From contig NZ_CP064939.1 of NCBI RefSeq assembly GCF_015679185.1, forward strand, positions 1,736,001 to 1,800,000: 64,000 nt of DNA, given 5' to 3'. The notes under the pieces are model-generated. The model searched no databases. It saw only the letters and a list, made by a program, of their open reading frames with translations, and had not been told where the DNA came from. The position numbers and the translations under genes were made by a program. This DNA comes from Pedobacter endophyticus. Lineage in GTDB: Bacteria; Bacteroidota; Bacteroidia; Sphingobacteriales; Sphingobacteriaceae. This document shows, one piece after another, positions 17,669 through 27,088 of the stretch; position 1 is the stretch's first letter, and each line of letters starts with the position of its first letter.

Positions 17669-18793
17669 TTAATAGCTATTATTTAGCATTACCGGCATCA
17701 CCAACATCAGCACATCTTCATTTTCATCATTGGTTTGAGGAATCAAAAGTCCTGCACGGTTTGGCGTAGACAGCTCTAAAGTCACTTCATCGCCGCTTAA
17801 ATTAGTTAGCATTTCGATCAAAAAGCGTGCGTTGAAGCCAATTTCCAGGTCTTCACCATCGTATTGGCAGCTCAAACGCTCATGCGCCTCATTAGCGAAA
17901 TCTAAATCCTCAGAAGAAATATTGAGTTCACTTCCGCTGATTTTTAATCTAACCTGATGCGTGGTTTTGTTCGCAAAAATTACTACACGACGTAACGTAT
18001 TTAAAAACAAACCTCTATCGATAATCAACTTATTTGGATTATTTTGAGGAATTACCGCTTCATAATCAGGGTAGCGTTCATCTATTAAACGACATACCAA
18101 ATTGATATTTTCAAACTTAAAAAATGCGCTTGTTGCATTGTAATCGACCGAAACATTGATATCAGTTGATGGTAAAGCCGCTTTTAAAAGCGTTAAAGCC
18201 TTTTTAGGTAGAATAAATGAAGTGGCCTTATCAGCTTTGCTATCCATTCGGCGGTAACGCACCAACTTGTGGGCATCTGTAGCTACAAAAGTAATGTGTT
18301 GTGGAGATAACTGGCAAAATACGCCCGTCATTGCTGGTCGCAACTCATCGTTACTTACCGCAAAAATGGTTTTCGTAATCGCCTCAGTTAAAACCGACGC
18401 TGGCAAGTTTACTGAAGATGCATTTTCAACAACTGGAATCTTTGGAAAATCGTCTCCGTTTTCGCCACTTAATTTATATTTTCCGTCTCCGGCACTAATT
18501 TCGATTGCAAATGTAGAATCATCTATATTAAACGCTATCGGCTGATCGGGTAAGGTTTTAAGTGTATCTAACAAAATTTTTGATGGAACAGCCACTTTGC
18601 CTTCTTCCTTTGATTCTACCGCCAGCGCAGTAGTCATGCTCGTTTGTAAATCGGTAGCAGAAATCGTTAGGTTTCCCTCCTTAATCTCAAAAAGAAAATT
18701 TTCTAGTATAGGTAAAACCGTACTGCTGCTAGAGGCACCATTTACGGTTTGTAAATGTTTTAATAAGGTTGATGTGGATACAATAAATCTCAT
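17669..18793 (-). CDS. dnaN: DNA polymerase III beta subunit (sliding clamp)
   Basis: 374 residues in three clamp domains of about 120 residues each. The start MRFIVSTSTLLKHLQTVNG, SGENGDDFPKIPV near 110, LRPAMTGVFCQL near 157 and the C-terminal LMLVMPVMLNNSY (the M-P-M-(R/L) tail) are typical of DnaN. It forms the homodimeric ring that tethers polymerases to DNA. It follows gldG by 33 bp on the same strand, the gldF-gldG-dnaN order known in this phylum, and has its own -7 element at 18813. Confidence 0.97.
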   Translation of the reverse strand: MRFIVSTSTLLKHLQTVNGASSSSTVLPILENFLFEIKEGNLTISATDLQTSMTTALAVESKEEGKVAVPSKILLDTLKTLPDQPIAFNIDDSTFAIEISAGDGKYKLSGENGDDFPKIPVVENASSVNLPASVLTEAITKTIFAVSNDELRPAMTGVFCQLSPQHITFVATDAHKLVRYRRMDSKADKATSFILPKKALTLLKAALPSTDINVSVDYNATSAFFKFENINLVCRLIDERYPDYEAVIPQNNPNKLIIDRGLFLNTLRRVVIFANKTTHQVRLKISGSELNISSEDLDFANEAHERLSCQYDGEDLEIGFNARFLIEMLTNLSGDEVTLELSTPNRAGLLIPQTNDENEDVLMLVMPVMLNNSY

Positions 18794-18812
18794 GATGTTA
18801 TTTAGTCTTCTT

Positions 18813-18820
18813 CAAAAATA
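18813..18820 (-). promoter_or_regulatory. -7 element for dnaN
   Basis: On the minus strand TATTTTTG fits TAnnTTTG, 19 bp ahead of the dnaN ATG and in the last bases of gldG. A -33 TTTG is not clear. Confidence 0.45.
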
Positions 18821-18826
18821 TAAAAA

Positions 18827-20512
18827 TTATTTAGCGTACTTGTATTTGCGGTAATAATGTTGAAAAATTGCGAAGAATATTAACAATAACAATGGCGCTG
18901 CAATATTTATCAGCTGCCATTTGTTTTTTTCCAGCTTTATCTTCGCCTTATCCAACAGTCTAATCTTCACTTCCTTGTTTCGCAGGGCGATCAGATTATC
19001 ATCATCCGTAAAGTAATCTATAATATTTAACAAAAGCGCTTTATTTCCAAAGGTTTGTTGCGTGTAGCGATCAAAACCCAAAGGATAGGGTAAGCCATCT
19101 TTTTCAGCAACCTGATTCTTAAAGATATCGCCATCGCCGATCACGATCATTTTTGCAGGTTTGCTGCTGCCGGCGTTGGTGAAGGGTGCACTAATCCCCT
19201 CGGGCAGAGGTCGCCCGGCAAATACCGACGGAAAACTTCCCTCAAGCATCAGGCCAACATGTTGAGGCACGCTTTGAAACGCCCGGGGATCGAGCTGATC
19301 GGCAACCATTTGCAAGCTGAACATTTTCGGGGTGTTAAAAACCTTATTAAACGGCGAAGTGGTCAAAATGTAAGACTTCGTCACTCCCCTGGCCCCAATG
19401 GTATCAACTGTGCTCGGAAACTCCGATTTTACGCCATCAAGCTTCTTTACAACGCTATGAACGGTGTCGGGCAACAAAATCGGGTAATAAATCCAGGGTA
19501 CCAGCTGCATTTGATTTGCACCGCCTACCAAGCCCGTTGATACGGGAATTTCGGCTGAGTTGGCCGGGTCTGCTATAATGTTATAATTAATGCGTGCACC
19601 ATACATAAAAAGCATGTCGTCCAAATTCAGGCTTTTGTTAGTGGCCAGCTCGCCTCCCCCATTTCTCAGGCTGTCGAGCTCTGCCGTAACCTGATCGATA
19701 CTCCACAGTACCCTGCCACCGTTCATTACAAAATAGTTGATTTTGTATTTTTCGGTTTCAGTAAAAGGATTTTGCGGTTTTGCAATAACCATTACATTGA
19801 GTTTATCTAACCCAGCTTTGTCAATCGTTCCCAAATCTACACGACCAACCTCGTAACTTGCCGAAAGCGTGCGTATGGCATCGTCCAGCTGTAAATCGTT
19901 AAGCTCTCCATTGGTTTCCGTAAAGCCGATCCGGGCGTTCCTTCCTGTTAATACTTTTTTTAGGCTCGAGGTAAAAACGTACTCCAAATTCTCGATAGAG
20001 CGATTGATGTTGTCCTCATAACTGCCCCTGGTATCTAAATTTTGAAAAAGCCTGACAGGAAATTCGTTTCCATTACTTTCGAGCATCGCCATCGGAAAAA
20101 CGAGTTTTTGTGTTAACCCGGCCTCTGTTTTTACACTGAGGTTTGTGGCCTCAATGCCTCTTTCGTACAAGTTATCAATTACCGTTTTCTGGTCAGCAAC
20201 GGTTAAGCCCGCTAATGGATCGACGAAAGATATTTTCACTTCAGTGTTTGCATAAGCCTTATAATCCGAAAGCAGGTCGCTAACGGCAGCTTGCAGGCGC
20301 TTAAAAGCAGGCGGCAACTCTCCGTTTAAGAAAACAGTAATTGTAATCGGCTGATGATTGGTTTGAAGTAAACGTGTTGTTTTCTCGCTCAGGGTGAAGC
20401 GCCTATCTTCAGTAAAATCGAACCGATGAAAAAAAAATTGACTGATGATATTAATCCCCACTACGGCGATTAGGGCGACAGCTAAACTGATCCATTTTTT
20501 CTTATTCCGCAT
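18827..20512 (-). CDS. gldG: Gliding motility ABC transporter substrate-binding-like subunit GldG
   Basis: 561 residues. One N-terminal membrane helix, a large extracytoplasmic ABC-type_uncharacterised domain (FDFTEDRRFTLSEKTTRLL near 29-47, then the NILISA-like segments), and a C-terminal membrane helix. This layout is that of GldG/MlaD-less auxiliary exporter subunits. With GldF (permease) and GldA (ATPase) it forms the Gld ABC transporter. Its ATG overlaps the gldF stop (TAATG), indicating translational coupling. Many Bacteroidota carry gldFG without showing gliding, so motility is not implied. Confidence 0.92.
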   Translation of the reverse strand: MRNKKKWISLAVALIAVVGINIISQFFFHRFDFTEDRRFTLSEKTTRLLQTNHQPITITVFLNGELPPAFKRLQAAVSDLLSDYKAYANTEVKISFVDPLAGLTVADQKTVIDNLYERGIEATNLSVKTEAGLTQKLVFPMAMLESNGNEFPVRLFQNLDTRGSYEDNINRSIENLEYVFTSSLKKVLTGRNARIGFTETNGELNDLQLDDAIRTLSASYEVGRVDLGTIDKAGLDKLNVMVIAKPQNPFTETEKYKINYFVMNGGRVLWSIDQVTAELDSLRNGGGELATNKSLNLDDMLFMYGARINYNIIADPANSAEIPVSTGLVGGANQMQLVPWIYYPILLPDTVHSVVKKLDGVKSEFPSTVDTIGARGVTKSYILTTSPFNKVFNTPKMFSLQMVADQLDPRAFQSVPQHVGLMLEGSFPSVFAGRPLPEGISAPFTNAGSSKPAKMIVIGDGDIFKNQVAEKDGLPYPLGFDRYTQQTFGNKALLLNIIDYFTDDDNLIALRNKEVKIRLLDKAKIKLEKNKWQLINIAAPLLLLIFFAIFQHYYRKYKYAK

Positions 20513-21237
20513 TACTTCTTGCCTCCTATTACCAGATTTGTAAAAATTAAAAAGAGAAAAGAAAAAGTGATAAAATAAATTAGATCTCTGGTATCTAAAA
20601 CGCCCCGGCTAATTGAGGTGTAATGTTGATTAATACCCAAATTGGCCACTGATGCCTGCACGGACGATAAGCCGCCGATTTGGCTTGAATAATCGAAGCC
20701 CAAAAAAGCAAAAGCACACAAGCCAGCGCAAATAACAAATGCAATTACCTGATTTTGAGTTAATGAAGACGAAAAAATACCAATCGCGGTAAAGGAAGCG
20801 CCCAATAAAAAAAGCCCGATATAAGAGCCAATTACCGCTCCGGAATCTATATTTCCTTGAGGAAAACCCAATTGCGAAATTGAATAATAGTAGACAAGTG
20901 TAGGAAGTAAGGCAAAAAGCACCAGGGTTAAACTTGCAAAGTACTTGGCGAAAATAATTTGCCACAAACCAATTGGGCGGGTAATCAAAAGCTCGAATGT
21001 TCCTTCACGTCTTTCTTCAGCAAAGGAGCGCATGGTGATTGCGGGAATCAGGAACATAAAAAGATAAGGAACCAAACTGAAGAAACCCGCAAGCTCGGCG
21101 TAACCATAATCCAGAATGGAGGTATCGGGGAAAAACCAAAGCAGTAAGCCAGATACCAATAAGAAAATGCCGATGGTAATATAGGCAACCATCGAACTTA
21201 GGAAACTAAATAATTCGCGTTTGAAAACTGCGTACAT
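20512..21237 (-). CDS. gldF: Gliding motility ABC transporter permease GldF
   Basis: 241 residues with six membrane helices in the ABC-2 permease pattern; AITMRSFAEERREGTFELLITRPIGLWQIIFAKYFASL (about 65-101) is the characteristic cytoplasmic loop. First gene of gldF-gldG-dnaN, coupled to gldG by a one-base overlap of stop and start. The ATPase gene gldA lies 1.8 kb upstream on the same strand, separated by two barrel-protein genes and terminators, so it is a separate transcript. Confidence 0.93.
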   Translation of the reverse strand: MYAVFKRELFSFLSSMVAYITIGIFLLVSGLLLWFFPDTSILDYGYAELAGFFSLVPYLFMFLIPAITMRSFAEERREGTFELLITRPIGLWQIIFAKYFASLTLVLFALLPTLVYYYSISQLGFPQGNIDSGAVIGSYIGLFLLGASFTAIGIFSSSLTQNQVIAFVICAGLCAFAFLGFDYSSQIGGLSSVQASVANLGINQHYTSISRGVLDTRDLIYFITFSFLFLIFTNLVIGGKK

Positions 21238-21329
21238 GTACTTTTAAAATGTCGAAGTTAGCTATTTAATTCGAGCAAATTAAACTTAAAACATCAAAAA
21301 ACCAGATTCGTAAAATTTGTAATTAACAA

Positions 21330-21357
21330 AAAAGTCGTGATCAAAATCACGACTTTT
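21330..21357 (-). terminator. Strong minus-strand hairpin terminator
   Basis: Perfect 12-bp stem AAAAGTCGTGAT / ATCACGACTTTT with a CAAA loop; on the minus strand it is followed by TTTTTTG. It insulates gldF from upstream transcripts. Confidence 0.85.
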
Positions 21358-21572
21358 AAATCAGTTTCTGTTGATTTTAGCGGGAAAAACCGGGGCCTGC
21401 CAAAAATACTTTGTGCTTAATTTTGCAACCATCACTTTCCGAACGCTTACTAAGATCGTTCAACCCAGTGCAGAATGCTAAGGCCATTGCCTAATCGAAT
21501 ACTCTTTTAAGTACAATGCAACAGCAGCCCTTTGCACTTATTTTAACAATTGGTGCTTAAACCAGCAAAAAA

Positions 21573-21602
21573 AAGGGGACTGACAAAATTGCCAACCCCC
21601 TT
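21573..21602 (-). terminator. Terminator of the 21.6 kb barrel-protein gene
   Basis: On the minus strand AAGGGG pairs with CCCCTT (21573-21578, 21597-21602) and a run of eight T follows. It lies 18 bp after the stop codon. Confidence 0.8.
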
Positions 21603-21620
21603 AAGAGCAGTTAAAATTAA

Positions 21621-22196
21621 CTATCTTCTACCGCCTCCAAAAAAGGCTCCTATTTTAAATCCCAGGTAATTATACTTGATATTATCATCTTTACCAGCGA
21701 AGTTATACTCGATGGCTGCACGGAAGTGGCCCAATTCTGCACCCACTCTTGGAGCAAAGCCAAATTTTGTACTTGATGCAACAGTATTGGTTTGCAAGCT
21801 GCTGTTATCGCTGCTGAAGCTAGCACCAGCAACACTGTAAATACCCACACCTAAACCGGCAAATGGTCTTACTTTATTAGTATTGAACATGTAGTCGGCG
21901 GTTGCTAAATATGAACCTGTTGATTTAATATCGCCAGCATAAGACACACCGTCTTTTTCGATTGAATAAGCAGTTAAAGCCCATTCCATTCTCAAACCTA
22001 GTGTGAGTTGATCGCTCATCGAATATTTTGGCTCTACTGCAAATAAAATACCAGCTTTGCTTCCTGAACCTGAAGGAGCAGCATAACCTAGCGCTACGTC
22101 CACTTTGAATGCTTTAAATGTTTCAGATTGTGCTTTTGCCTTAAAAGCAGAAAACGAAACGAGTAAAAGTAGAGTAGCGATTTTTAGACTTTTCAT
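21621..22196 (-). CDS. Outer-membrane beta-barrel protein
   Basis: 191 residues. The signal peptide ends at KAKAQ (about residue 23). The mature part is built of alternating amphipathic strands (VDVALGYAAPSG, GLRMEWALTAY, PFAGLGVGIYSV, AAIEYNFAG) and ends LGFKIGAFFGGGRR, fitting an eight-stranded barrel of the OmpW/PorT-like type. No specific function is evident. It has its own terminator. Confidence 0.8.
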   Translation of the reverse strand: MKSLKIATLLLLVSFSAFKAKAQSETFKAFKVDVALGYAAPSGSGSKAGILFAVEPKYSMSDQLTLGLRMEWALTAYSIEKDGVSYAGDIKSTGSYLATADYMFNTNKVRPFAGLGVGIYSVAGASFSSDNSSLQTNTVASSTKFGFAPRVGAELGHFRAAIEYNFAGKDDNIKYNYLGFKIGAFFGGGRR

Positions 22197-22454
22197 GTTT
22201 GTTTGAGTTTTGGTTTTGTTATTAATTTACACTTGCCTAGACAAAGCCGATGCCAATAGAACAAAACCAGAACAGATCGCCTAAAAAATTAGTTATCCAT
22301 TTGATAATCAAGTTGAAAATTTTTATCCATTTTAAGAATAAAAAATTTGTAACTCAGCTGTTAAACAAATAATTATGGATTTATTTCTACAAAATATTTG
22401 TGCGCTCCACACTTTGGGGAAAATAAGCCACACAACCAAAGATTGTAAATCGGG

Positions 22455-22997
22455 TTAATTGAAATTGAAGAGATAAGCGAATCGGATACCTAAAAACCCT
22501 TTGGTATTTGATGACTGTGAGAGTACCACAACCTGATCGTTTTTCCCTGTCCACCCCTCATACCTGATACCCAGATCCAATCGGTTCTTGCCCGATATTT
22601 TAAATACGTTGCCAAAGCCCGGCGCCCACACCAAAAGTGTTTTTTGTCCATCGTTTAATGGAAAACCAGCACCGATTTGCCCTTCGGCATAAAAACTCTC
22701 ACTCAATTGGTATTTCAACCCTGCCTTTACAGGGAGATAAGTAAAGTCTTTAACATTTTGCAGGTAATTGTGCTTACCGAAAAAGTTCATAAAGCCGCCA
22801 TGAAGCGTTAAGGCAAAATTGGCTGATACGGGCACATCAATTTTCAGCGACGCACCTAACCCAACTCCAGATACATTGGCGAAGTTTCCAGATGGTAAAC
22901 CCAGTTCTGGCCCAATGCCAATGTTGGGAGCATGCTGAGCCATACTGCTTACAAAGAAAGATACAAGGCAAAAAGTTGAGACCAAAAGTTTAAACAT
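22455..22997 (-). CDS. Outer-membrane beta-barrel protein downstream of gldA
   Basis: 180 residues. The signal peptide is cleaved near SSMAQ (about residue 20), and the rest is an eight-strand-type barrel (IGPELGLPSG, VGLGASLKIDVP, LTLHGGFMNFFG, YQLSESFYAEGQIGAGFP, GIRFAYLFNFN) ending in aromatic residues. The start is only 3 bp after the gldA stop, so it is probably co-transcribed with gldA. Whether it functions with the Gld transporter is unknown. Confidence 0.8.
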   Translation of the reverse strand: MFKLLVSTFCLVSFFVSSMAQHAPNIGIGPELGLPSGNFANVSGVGLGASLKIDVPVSANFALTLHGGFMNFFGKHNYLQNVKDFTYLPVKAGLKYQLSESFYAEGQIGAGFPLNDGQKTLLVWAPGFGNVFKISGKNRLDLGIRYEGWTGKNDQVVVLSQSSNTKGFLGIRFAYLFNFN

Positions 22998-23000
22998 AAA

Positions 23001-23708
23001 TTACGCCGTAAGTTTTCTAAAAATTTCTTCCAATGAGTTTTCGTTGTGGGCCTGTTTTATGCCCTCAAGCGTATTGTTTGCCACAATTTTGCCTTTATTG
23101 ATTATGATAATATCATCACAAATGGCTTCAACCTCTTGCATGATGTGCGTTGAAATTACAACGGTTTTGTTTCTACCCAGCGCTTTAATCAACGCCCTGA
23201 TATCCACCAGTTGGTTTGGGTCGAGGCCCGAGGTGGGCTCATCAAGAATCAGTACTTCGGGGTTGTGAATAATGGCCTGTGCCAACCCTACACGTTGCCG
23301 ATAGCCCTTTGAAAGTGTACCAATCTTTTTATGTTGCTCGGGCGTTAAACCTACCATTTCAATTACCGCTGCAACGCGGTGCGAAAGGTTTTTTAATTTA
23401 TAGGTGCTGCCAACAAAGTTGAGGAACTCTTTAACATACATTTCAGAATACAGGGGCGTATTTTCGGGCAGGTAACCAATGTGTTTTTTCGCCTCAATGC
23501 CTTCCGTTAAGATATTTTTATCAGCAATTTTGGCAATGCCTGATGTTGGCTCAAGGTACCCGGTAAGCATGCGCATGGTAGTCGATTTTCCCGCCCCATT
23601 TGGGCCCAGAAAACCCAAAATACGACCCGGCCGGGCATCAAAACTAATCGAATCAACAGCCTTTTGCTTATCGTAGTGTTTAGAAAGGTTTTTTACTGAA
23701 ATACTCAC
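23001..23708 (-). CDS. gldA: Gliding motility ABC transporter ATP-binding protein GldA
   Basis: 235 residues from the GTG at 23708, which gives MSISVKNLSKHYDKQKAVDS like other ABC ATPases. A longer form from the ATG at 23750 would begin inside a terminator hairpin and is rejected. Walker A GPNGAGKST (about 35-43), Q-loop region, signature LSKGYRQRVGLAQA (about 130-143), Walker B VLILDEP (about 152-158) and switch His in STHIMQEVE are all present. It energises the GldFG complex. Gene order gldA plus barrel protein is a separate unit from gldFG. Confidence 0.9.
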   Translation of the reverse strand: MSISVKNLSKHYDKQKAVDSISFDARPGRILGFLGPNGAGKSTTMRMLTGYLEPTSGIAKIADKNILTEGIEAKKHIGYLPENTPLYSEMYVKEFLNFVGSTYKLKNLSHRVAAVIEMVGLTPEQHKKIGTLSKGYRQRVGLAQAIIHNPEVLILDEPTSGLDPNQLVDIRALIKALGRNKTVVISTHIMQEVEAICDDIIIINKGKIVANNTLEGIKQAHNENSLEEIFRKLTA

Positions 23709-23737
23709 AATCAAATATGCGATTATTTCGGACATAA

Positions 23738-23768
23738 AAAAAGGATACATCTGCTGATGTACCCTTTT
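23738..23768 (-). terminator. Terminator between the 23.8 kb barrel gene and gldA
   Basis: On the minus strand AAAAGGGTACATC pairs with GATGTATCCTTTT around an AGCA loop, followed by more T. It follows the stop codon at 23790 by about 20 bp. Confidence 0.88.
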
Positions 23769-23789
23769 CTGGCGTCTCTAACCCTCAAG

Positions 23790-24371
23790 TTAGTTAAAAT
23801 CCTTTTCAACTTTTTTGGCGGTTGCCCTGCCTGGAAGATAGATCTGGAAACCTACACCTAGGTTTAGGTTATGTGCATATGCACTGCTACCAAATCCCAC
23901 TACACCTTCGTACTTTAACAAGGTTTCTAAACCAACATTTCTGGTGATAAAGTAAGTAAAGCCTGGGCCAAAGCTAAAGCCCAATCCGTTAGTAGATCCG
24001 CCACCAGATAAGTTTCTGCCCGAAACCCCTACTGTTGCTTCTCCGAAAAAACGAGTATGGTTGGCCAATTCATTTGCTCCTTTAGCGCCATAGTAACGAC
24101 CAAGGGCACCAATACCATAATTAATGGTTGTACCAAGGCCCTTACCTGCTGTTTCTACGCCGAAAGAAACATCACCACCCAGTGCCAAACCATCCTGAAT
24201 AAACCAGGCCGCTTTTGGGTTAAGGGCAAAACTGAAGGCGTTCGGCTTATCTAAGGCAAAATTAATGTCTGAGATGTTCGCTCCTATCATCACATCGCCC
24301 TTAGATATTTGGGCATTTGCTGAAAGGGTAATTACTGAAGCCGTAAAAAGTGTAAACAATAGTTTTTTCAT
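23790..24371 (-). CDS. Outer-membrane beta-barrel protein
   Basis: 193 residues. The signal peptide is cleaved near LSANAQ (about residue 20). Strands MIGANISDINFAL, FALNPKAAWFIQDG, GGDVSFGVET, YGIGALGRYYG, FFGEATVGVSG, LGFSFGPGFTYFI and LNLGVGFQIYLPG form a small porin-like barrel. Similar to but not recently duplicated from the two other barrel genes in this block. It is monocistronic with a strong terminator. Confidence 0.8.
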   Translation of the reverse strand: MKKLLFTLFTASVITLSANAQISKGDVMIGANISDINFALDKPNAFSFALNPKAAWFIQDGLALGGDVSFGVETAGKGLGTTINYGIGALGRYYGAKGANELANHTRFFGEATVGVSGRNLSGGGSTNGLGFSFGPGFTYFITRNVGLETLLKYEGVVGFGSSAYAHNLNLGVGFQIYLPGRATAKKVEKDFN

Positions 24372-24612
24372 AATGAAATGTTTTAGGTAAATATTTATTT
24401 TAGAAGATCTATATAAAACAACAATTGCGCCAGAAATGTTACAATTGAAATAAAAACGTAAACAGCCGATCGAATACTAGTTTACAGTTAGCGCACACCA
24501 CGTCAATAAAAACGATTATCCAGCCGCCATTTTATCCACAAAAAGTATACTACGAGAAGAAAATTGATAGTAAGCAAACGAGCACATTGCACCAAGTGCA
24601 GGTATTTACTGC

Positions 24613-25533
24613 TTAATTGATGTATGGTGAACTCAGCTTTTTGTTATACCTGAATTTATTGAGTTGTTCGGCTGCTTGTTCGATATTATCACCCGATAAG
24701 ATGTCGGCACCATTATTTACTAAATGATAATACAAATTTCTGGCTGGACTGGCCATGGCGCTCTTGTCGATGTTACCCATTGTGCCCAAAATAGTCGTTA
24801 TCCCTTTATCGTGAAGAAATTTATACAATTCCTTGTCCGGAGCAGCTACCCCGACAAAAGCTACAATTCTATTGTTTGGAATTCCCAGATCATTTAATCT
24901 TTTTAATTCAGCCTTTTTTTGAACTGAGGCCGAGATCATTAAATCGGGCGCTAACTGATGAACCTCTTGTGCCTGATTTGCGGTATAAGTGATGATGATG
25001 GAATTACTTTCGACCTTATACTGGCGCACCTTTTCTATTACTTTAGCATAAGAAACTCCTTTTTTTAAATCGATGGTCAAAAGCACCTTTCCTTTGCTCC
25101 AGCTTAAAACGCTATCTAACGTCGGGATTTTAAAACCGGTCTCCTTGCCTTCATTGTCCTTCAAATTAAAAGCATTTAACTCATTATAGGTATAATCGCT
25201 CACTGCACCCTTACCTGTTGATGTTCTATCCAGTTTATCATCGTGCATAATTACCATTACCGAATCTTTGCTGTAAGCGATATCAAATTCGATAACCATT
25301 GGATTATACGTGGTTGCATTTTCGAATGTTTCTATGCAGTTTTCGGGAAAGCCGGGCATTGGTCCGCCCCTATGTGCACTAATTAAAGGGAAACGATTCT
25401 CGGGCGTCCATTTCAGGAACTGATGTAACTCATCAACCTTATTAAACCTAATGTAATGATGCATTTTATTTTCCAGCTTGCACGAAACAAGAATTGTTAT
25501 TGAGGCAAGAGAAAGCAAATAATGGAATTTCAT
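24613..25533 (-). CDS. Glycerophosphodiester phosphodiesterase family lipoprotein
   Basis: 306 residues. The lipobox VSC puts the lipidated Cys at about residue 18. The GDPD TIM barrel follows with catalytic residues visible: H54 in SAHRGG, E82/D84 in VIEFDIAYSKD, and H97 in MHDDKLDRTSTGKG. It would hydrolyse glycerophosphodiesters to glycerol-3-phosphate and an alcohol in the periplasm or at the cell surface. It is monocistronic. Confidence 0.9.
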   Translation of the reverse strand: MKFHYLLSLASITILVSCKLENKMHHYIRFNKVDELHQFLKWTPENRFPLISAHRGGPMPGFPENCIETFENATTYNPMVIEFDIAYSKDSVMVIMHDDKLDRTSTGKGAVSDYTYNELNAFNLKDNEGKETGFKIPTLDSVLSWSKGKVLLTIDLKKGVSYAKVIEKVRQYKVESNSIIITYTANQAQEVHQLAPDLMISASVQKKAELKRLNDLGIPNNRIVAFVGVAAPDKELYKFLHDKGITTILGTMGNIDKSAMASPARNLYYHLVNNGADILSGDNIEQAAEQLNKFRYNKKLSSPYIN

Positions 25534-25571
25534 GGTTCAAAAGTAGGAAAAAATGGAAGATAGAAGCGGTA

Positions 25572-25620
25572 AAACGTTCCAGAGGTTAAGTGGTTAATTG
25601 TTCAAATCGGTTAATTGCCT
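25572..25620. repeat. Short heptad-phased repeat
   Basis: About seven units in 7-bp phase (for example AAGTGGT, TAATTGT, GGTTAAT). It is weaker than the other arrays. GGTTAATTGTT at 25591 and AACAATTAACC at 25662 are inverted copies. Confidence 0.4.
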
Positions 25621-25673
25621 AAGCTACTGTCTCAAATATCATTTACAGTTCTATAGTTTAACAATTAACCAAA

Positions 25674-26306
25674 CTAGGCAAATCCGTTCTTAATGGCAAA
25701 AACAGCCAATCCAACCCTGGTTTTTAGCTCGAGTTTTTCGCAAAGGTTATCTCGATAGCTTTCTACTGTTCGGGGGCTGCAAAACATCTTATCGGCTATT
25801 TCCTTGTAATTTAACTCTGTAACCGTGTATTTAAGAAATTCCCTTTCTCTTTCCGAAATTTTAATCTCGGGTTCTTTGGATTTATTGAGGCTCGAAAACA
25901 GAATTTTAGATGCCCAATCTGGGTAAAAGAAACCATTGATCGTTAGTTTGGTTAATGCGCTTTCCAATTCTACTGGGTGAGCGTTCTTTAATAAATACCC
26001 CATGGCCCCATTGCTTACCATTTTGATTACGCTTTTTTCCTCGCCTTGCATGCTTAGTGCCATTACCTTAATTTCTGGGTGATGTTCTTTTAACCAACAT
26101 ACGGTTTCGAAACCATTCATAACGGGCATACTAATATCCAACAGAACTATATTGGGAATTTGATGGGGCGACTGAAGTTTTTCGATAAGCTCCTTACCAT
26201 TTTCACACACATAAATTACCTCAAAGTTTGCAAAATTACTAATTATGGTTTGAAGTGCATTCGCTATCAAAATATGATCATCAACAACAACAATAGTATT
26301 TTTCAT
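25674..26306 (-). CDS. NarL/LuxR-type response regulator
   Basis: 210 residues. The receiver domain has D9-D10, phospho-acceptor D57 in LLDISMP and K106-region 'LLKNA'. The C-terminal LuxR HTH is ISEREREFLKYTVTELNYKEIADKMFCSPRTVESYRDNL (about 152-190). Its start overlaps the kinase gene's stop by 4 bp, so the pair is translationally coupled. It ends the four-gene operon running from 28366. Targets are unknown; the divergent subtilase operon is a plausible one. Confidence 0.93.
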   Translation of the reverse strand: MKNTIVVVDDHILIANALQTIISNFANFEVIYVCENGKELIEKLQSPHQIPNIVLLDISMPVMNGFETVCWLKEHHPEIKVMALSMQGEEKSVIKMVSNGAMGYLLKNAHPVELESALTKLTINGFFYPDWASKILFSSLNKSKEPEIKISEREREFLKYTVTELNYKEIADKMFCSPRTVESYRDNLCEKLELKTRVGLAVFAIKNGFA

Positions 26307-27088
26307 ATTTGGTTATCTAAAATAATGGTCAGTTTTGTTCCAAAATTTGGCCTGCTCTCCAGCATAAATTGCCCGCCGATTATCTCGGTTCTTTTTTTCA
26401 TGTTCGCCAGCCCAATACCGTCAGATTTGATGTTTGCATATTCGAATCCCAACCCATCATCCTCAAGTGTTAAGGTTAAGTAAACCTCGGGCGATGAAGT
26501 AAGCTTAATATTAATGTTACGGCAATCGGCATGTTTTAAGCTGTTTTGGAGAAACTCTTGTGTTATCCTTAACAATACGTTTTTCTTAACAAACTCCAGA
26601 TCAAAACTTTCTTTATCGTAATTAAAAGTGACGGCACATTTTTTCAGCGCATTAACATTGTTTACTTCTTCTTGTATTAAAGTTACAATTTCATTTTCAC
26701 TTATGTTATCGTTGGTGAGGTTTTTTGATAAACTCCTCAAGTCTTCTAATGATGAATTGATGATTTGACAGATTTGTTCTATCCTATCGCTCACCTGCGG
26801 AACTTTTTGCTCATAAACCAATTGTTGGGCGTAAAGGCTTGCCAGTGTAAGCTTTTGTCCAATATTATCGTGCAAATCCCGCCCCAATTGTTGCATGGTT
26901 ATTTGCTGTATTTCGAGCTGAGTGGTTAACAGCTCTTTCTGATGAATTTCGTTGGTAACCTTAATCTCGTTTTGGTATTCCCTTTTCCGTAGCCTGTATT
27001 TTTTTATGTAGACCATTATTGCGGCAACAAACAGCACAAAAAACAAGTTGAAAAGAATAATCGTGATTAAGAGCTCGGTCTTCCCCAT
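26303..27088 (-). CDS. Sensor histidine kinase (HisKA_3 type)
   Basis: 261 residues from the ATG at 27088. That start places one membrane helix (about 6-27) right at the N-terminus, and a longer frame from 27199 would overlap the upstream gene heavily. The phospho-acceptor is H73 in LGRDLHDNIGQKL, and the ATPase domain has DDGLGFE and GIGLANMKKRTEIIGG. There is no extracytoplasmic sensor domain, so sensing probably depends on the membrane protein encoded just upstream, whose gene overlaps it by 22 bp. It phosphorylates the regulator at 25674. Confidence 0.9.
   Translation of the reverse strand: MGKTELLITIILFNLFFVLFVAAIMVYIKKYRLRKREYQNEIKVTNEIHQKELLTTQLEIQQITMQQLGRDLHDNIGQKLTLASLYAQQLVYEQKVPQVSDRIEQICQIINSSLEDLRSLSKNLTNDNISENEIVTLIQEEVNNVNALKKCAVTFNYDKESFDLEFVKKNVLLRITQEFLQNSLKHADCRNINIKLTSSPEVYLTLTLEDDGLGFEYANIKSDGIGLANMKKRTEIIGGQFMLESRPNFGTKLTIILDNQI

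Noticed and set aside
23709-23750. Longer gldA start at 23750
   Set aside because: The ATG lies in the stem of the terminator of the upstream gene; the GTG at 23708 gives the normal ABC ATPase N-terminus.
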